A DNA stretch of 64,000 bases from Diplocarpon mali. Taxonomy: Eukaryota > Ascomycota > Leotiomycetes > Helotiales > Drepanopezizaceae. The position numbers and the translations under genes are program-made. Each line of letters begins with the position of its first letter. Position 1 is the stretch's first letter. Of this stretch, positions 60,043 to 64,000 are shown one piece after another. The stretch lies in contig JAENRP010000014.1 in assembly GCA_024741835.1 (NCBI GenBank), positions 62,640 to 126,639 of the forward strand, written 5' to 3'. Below the pieces are notes generated by a model. It ran no database searches. It was not told where the DNA came from and was given only the letters and a program-made list of their open reading frames with translations.

Positions 60043-62069
60043 TTACGCCAACTTTCTGCTGGGGTTTCTTCAGCATGTATCATCAGCAGGTCTTACGGGT
60101 AATCTCGCGGCCGTTTTTCCATGGGCCTGCAGGGCGCAGGATATTCAGTGGAACTGCATCTTAGCGTGGAGTTTATGGTCAAAAAATATCTTGGAGAGTC
60201 TATCAAATGCAAGCAGTATCTGCAAGCTGCTTCAATGGCTATATTGCAAATACGCATAATGACCAGGACGCAAGTAAGTTACTGCACCTTTTGAATCGTG
60301 GGCGAAAAACACTACCATGTGCTGAGTGATCCTTTCGCATTGACGTTGAATTCATTTTTCGATTACAACTCTTTAGCACGATATCTGAAAAATTAAAAAC
60401 GCCTTAGCGAGCCCCTAGTGAGCAAGACATATAACTCCATGCGCGATCATTTGGGCTAGTTTTGTCTTTCTGGCTTGTCAGGATCATGGAATAAGGAAGG
60501 CTCGCCAATATGGGTGGAAACCAGAATTTCCAATCATCTACGACGAACAGTACCAATTCCTTAGCTGCGAATATTTAATCACAAAGTCCGGAATTTCAGC
60601 GATTGAACTGTCAGAACAAATTACTTGCAACAGCTGGTGAGATACCTTTCCATGTTCGTGAATTCAAGCCCTGTTGCCAGGCTGTACAGCTCAGTCTTGA
60701 AATCCCATACGCACCCATTAAAGTACCCGAACGCCAAGTTGATTTGAGTTTTGATTGAGTAGAAACTCTTCACCACAACCCTTTTCTTTAGTTCACAAGC
60801 GAGTATCGTCAATGCCGTTGTCGTCCTAGTGGCACAAAAGCGCAGCACTCTCCTAGGATGAGAACACATCTCGAGAATTCTTGTTTGCTGTCAGTCATTA
60901 CTATCCTATGCCAGAAGATATTCGTCTTTTGATGGACTCGCAGAAGACGAGCGCCTGATAAACCTGCAGTCGGATAACGCAACAGCAACTCCCCAACCTC
61001 TCGTTAAAGGGAGAATTCATATACTCCTTCCACCTAATCACATACCTGCACTTTGAGGCCGGCTTCCTGCTCTGTGCAGGAGGCATGGTTCTTCTGGCAT
61101 CACGTCGGCACAATTATATAGTCGCGGCCATAATTAACCTCATCGTTGTCATTAGAGAAGTATTGCTCTTGTAGCAGCACACCATGAACCTGTTTTAATC
61201 GCTTTCGTGTTGAGATTTAGGTTGGGAATTATCCGGCTCCCTGATTTTCTAACGATTCTAAGAAGAAGCTTTCTGCATGGGGCTTTACAGATTTTTGTTG
61301 ACCTCATCTTCGCGCCGATGATACTGGGTGGATGTCTTACCGTTCAAGATCATCATACTTACTCCGATGGTTATACTCTTTGCCAAAGATCTTGATGTTT
61401 GTTGCCCTGTGAGCAGTTATCACCTCGGTCGTTGATATGCCTGCTAACATAATTTCGTAAAGGGCTTCATGTTCTCTCTTTCCCAAATATGGGGCAACCT
61501 AGCAGACTGCTCTGGCCTGGGAAGGACTTGTACAAGACTAACTAGGACGAGGATGGGGACAATACCCCGCCACTGCTGCTGTTTCACCGAGATCTTGAGT
61601 CAACGGGGGCTGGGGATACTGGATTAGAGAGTCACAAAACTCGTGCCAATTGTCCCTCCGGAGTCATCTGAATTATGTAAGATGGGTCTCAGAATGGCTG
61701 TTGGCGACTGAGTTGCGCGATCCAGGCCGGGGCTGTCATCGTCCCAGTCAAGACTCATGGGAAGGACAGAAGGGGTTCTGGTTGATTAACATGCCTTGGC
61801 TCAACGATCCAAGGCTTTGAGGGTTATGTTCCAGGCTTGTTGGAGCTAATTTGAGTTCATGGCTAAACTATCTCGATGTTAATTTTTCCTCCATTGACAG
61901 ATGTTTCGAATTTCCTGGAATGTCTCATGATTTAACGAACATAGGCTCACTATCTTTTGGGACGTTATGATATTGTCTCCACCTCTGAATTTTCCTAACT
62001 TTTAGGCCCCAGTTGACAAAATTCAATGGAATGCCGACTCTCCATTTCCCAAAGGCAATATCGCCCCTT
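60043..62069. other. Convergent intergenic 2 kb, no gene seen
   Basis: The 3' flanks of IWS1 and the methyltransferase gene. Short open frames only, on both strands, without coding character. Confidence 0.6.
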
Positions 62070-62759
62070 TCAGAATACACTCGGTACGAATCGCTTTGTC
62101 TTCTGATGCCATACCTCCCACTCCTTCCCAAAAGCCCTTTTAAGCATCTTCTCCTCATCCATCACTCTCAGACTCAGCATCCAAAACGCAACAACAATCA
62201 AACCCCACCCCGCAAAATCCCACCACACACTTCGCACCAACTCGGCACTCATCCAGCACCCAACGACTCCATCCGCTCTCTCAAACATGCGCCAGTTGGT
62301 AATAGCCACTATGGCCATGGCCGTATACGATGGATGCTGCGCATATGCATACAAACCACTGGTAACCAGCTGCTGTGGCTTGGCGAGTTTGAACGTGAAA
62401 TTCTTGCCTAGCTGCGCGAAAGCCAGTAGACGGATTGGTGCTGCGATGAAGACGATTCCGAAGCAGAGTACGGAATAAGTGGACCAGGTGAAGAGTGACG
62501 GGTTGAGGTTCGACGGGTTGGGACAGAGCAGAGTTGGTGGCGAAGTTGGATGGAGCATCAAGATAGCGTGGTAGAGACCGAGGATTGCAAAGGCGAGGCG
62601 TCGGGCAGACAGGAAGAAGTCGCCGGCTACGGGGAAAATGCGATCTTCGATGTCGGAGACGGGTGCATGGTTTGGAGGTGTGTAGCACTGAAGAGTGAGG
62701 TAGGTGACCACGAGAGTTGTGAAGGCGAGCAGGACGCTGGAAACATCAGGCGTTTCCAT
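62070..62759 (-). CDS. ICMT-like (isoprenylcysteine carboxyl methyltransferase family) membrane protein
   Basis: A 229-aa single-exon gene. About five membrane segments are visible (VLLAFTTLVVTYLTLQ, LAFAILGLYHAILML, YSVLCFGIVFIAAPIRLLAF, VRSVWWDFAGWGLIVVAFWM). The C-terminal half carries the ICMT/PEMT-type SAM-binding core: KPQQLVTSGLYAYAQHPSYT with the conserved HPxY, and VMDEEKMLKRAFGKEWEVW with the EE pair of the family. True Ste14 proteins share this core, but many fungal paralogues of unknown substrate do too. The short length and divergent N-terminus make me prefer ICMT-like over Ste14. The ATG at 62759 is the natural start. Confidence 0.8.
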   Translation of the reverse strand: METPDVSSVLLAFTTLVVTYLTLQCYTPPNHAPVSDIEDRIFPVAGDFFLSARRLAFAILGLYHAILMLHPTSPPTLLCPNPSNLNPSLFTWSTYSVLCFGIVFIAAPIRLLAFAQLGKNFTFKLAKPQQLVTSGLYAYAQHPSYTAMAIVAITNWRMFERADGVVGCWMSAELVRSVWWDFAGWGLIVVAFWMLSLRVMDEEKMLKRAFGKEWEVWHQKTKRFVPSVF

Positions 62760-64000
62760 ATTGCAAATTTTTGACTGAAAAGTTCAGTCGGCGATACTTT
62801 TCGTCCGCCAGAGCCGGATTATATATGTTGTGAAATAGAAACAGGTCTATTCATGCCTTATACATCATGGACTAAGATGATTTTCAACTTGGCTAGTAAG
62901 TTGAGTTGGTGGAGCAGTGAACATGAGTTGGTGCGCACTCAATTTCCGCCCCTTAATAACTCTATACTCATATGTGTGCATCATTCTTAAATATTCCGAG
63001 TTCGCCGCTCTCGCTTAGCCCTTGGCGTTTGTTGACATCTCTAACGTCTCAAGCTCTTTATCAGAACACAACGCTCTTCCTAGTACCAGCTGTATAGCAA
63101 GTTTGTCGAGTTAACCCTACCCACCTCTGTGTCTGGATTCAGTCAATTTTGTGACGTTTGAACGATTTCAATCTTGAACGTCAAGGAGGTCCCCTGCATT
63201 CATGTTGCGATTTCGTTAAACTTCGCCAAGATAGTAAGATTCCATGTATCGTAAGGATTGATAAGCGTCAAAAGAGGCGTCATGTACTTAGTAGAAGTAC
63301 CGCCTCATGTTGCCAGGGAACTTGTGCGAGGAGTCAAACCTTATCACTCGGTAATCTTTTGCCCAACGAGATTCGAGAAAGCCTATATCAGCGAGATGCG
63401 AATCATGGGTATGTAGTATAATTGGTGAAAGTCTGTAGCAAATATTTTCTTGGGAGATAATAATTACCAGGCAGAGGCTCTCTTACTCCATAACGTAGAT
63501 AACAACATGGACAATAATGAACCGATAGAGGAAGAATAGCAGATAGGAAGTCAGTCGCTGGTATTGGAATATTTACTCGCAGCTCTGCGCCCCTGTCATC
63601 GACTCGACTCGTTTCTCGAATATTTGACTCATCGAGAAAAATACATTTGTTCACTTCAGGCTATGAGCGTACCTGCGACCTCTCGCTCACTCAGCACGAT
63701 GTTGTCAAGTTCGGCACTGCGGTCTCCTGACCTCGTCCCTCATACCACGACATGCATGGCAATGCTGTCAGCAAACACGGGCAAGACTGGAGATTTCAAC
63801 AGCCCCTGCGTGAATGTAATAAGGTATCAGTTGTGATAGCGCCGCACGGGACATGGCGTACGACAATTGAACATATTCGTCGCTGAATGGTATTAGCTAA
63901 GCAGCTTGCAATGGCCATGTTTTCTACGAGCAAATGGACACCACTCGGCGGGCTTGAGGAGAATTCAAGATATCCGCTTAGCGTCATCTGTTTATCCACG
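62760..64000. other. Upstream region of the ICMT-like gene, no gene seen
   Basis: Holds the promoter of the methyltransferase gene and otherwise nothing I can support up to the window edge. Frames at 63158-63421 and 63564-63836 are short and featureless. Confidence 0.55.

Overview
The window is nuclear DNA of a filamentous ascomycete (Pezizomycotina). Genes are on both strands and most are broken by short GT-AG introns, many of them about 44-60 bp, with CTRAY-type branch points. The gene set includes a fungal MTGR-type histone H4, a CysA-type serine O-acetyltransferase, Csm3, Brr6 and the complex I 21 kDa subunit, and fits no other group well. I cannot settle the class from the sequence alone. 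All splice junctions were worked out by hand and checked for reading frame.

Layout. From 1 to about 18.6 kb lies a gene-sparse, fairly GC-rich and partly accessory region: a secreted S28 peptidase-family protein cut by the window edge, NADH-cytochrome b5 reductase (mcr1), a DUF1772 membrane protein, histone H4, a NiCoT-type Ni/Co transporter, an O-methyltransferase and an acyltransferase-3 membrane protein. No polyketide synthase or peptide synthetase core gene accompanies them, so I do not call a biosynthetic cluster. From 19 to 47.3 kb comes a housekeeping block: NUP82, CBC2, mrpl31, trs20, BOL3, two uncharacterised fungal proteins, cysA, another uncharacterised protein, an MFS exporter, SKI2, CSM3, the complex I 21 kDa subunit and TAD2. 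Several of these are head-to-head pairs sharing 150-360 bp promoters. From 47.3 to 53.75 kb there is a 6.5 kb stretch in which I see no gene. The last part carries an SR-protein kinase, BRR6/BRL1, IWS1 and an ICMT-like methyltransferase.

Functional themes in the right-hand two thirds are mRNA life (cap binding, nuclear export through NUP82 and the SR-protein kinase, transcription elongation by IWS1, cytoplasmic 3'-5' decay by SKI2), the nuclear envelope (NUP82, BRR6), tRNA editing (TAD2) and mitochondria (mcr1, mrpl31, BOL3, cysA, complex I). These are ordinary neighbours, not an operon-like system.

The most interesting observations are: an S28-family protein in which the catalytic Ser and Asp are both replaced while the His is kept; two probable GC-AG introns; an 11-nt internal exon in the Ni/Co transporter; two introns (NUP82, mcr1) that are multiples of three with no stop; a 55-bp imperfect direct repeat just 3' of histone H4; a degenerate 17-bp-period repeat near 38.8 kb; and the 6.5 kb gene desert before the kinase gene. 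I see no transposon, CRISPR array, tRNA or rRNA gene. No clear new multi-gene system is visible.
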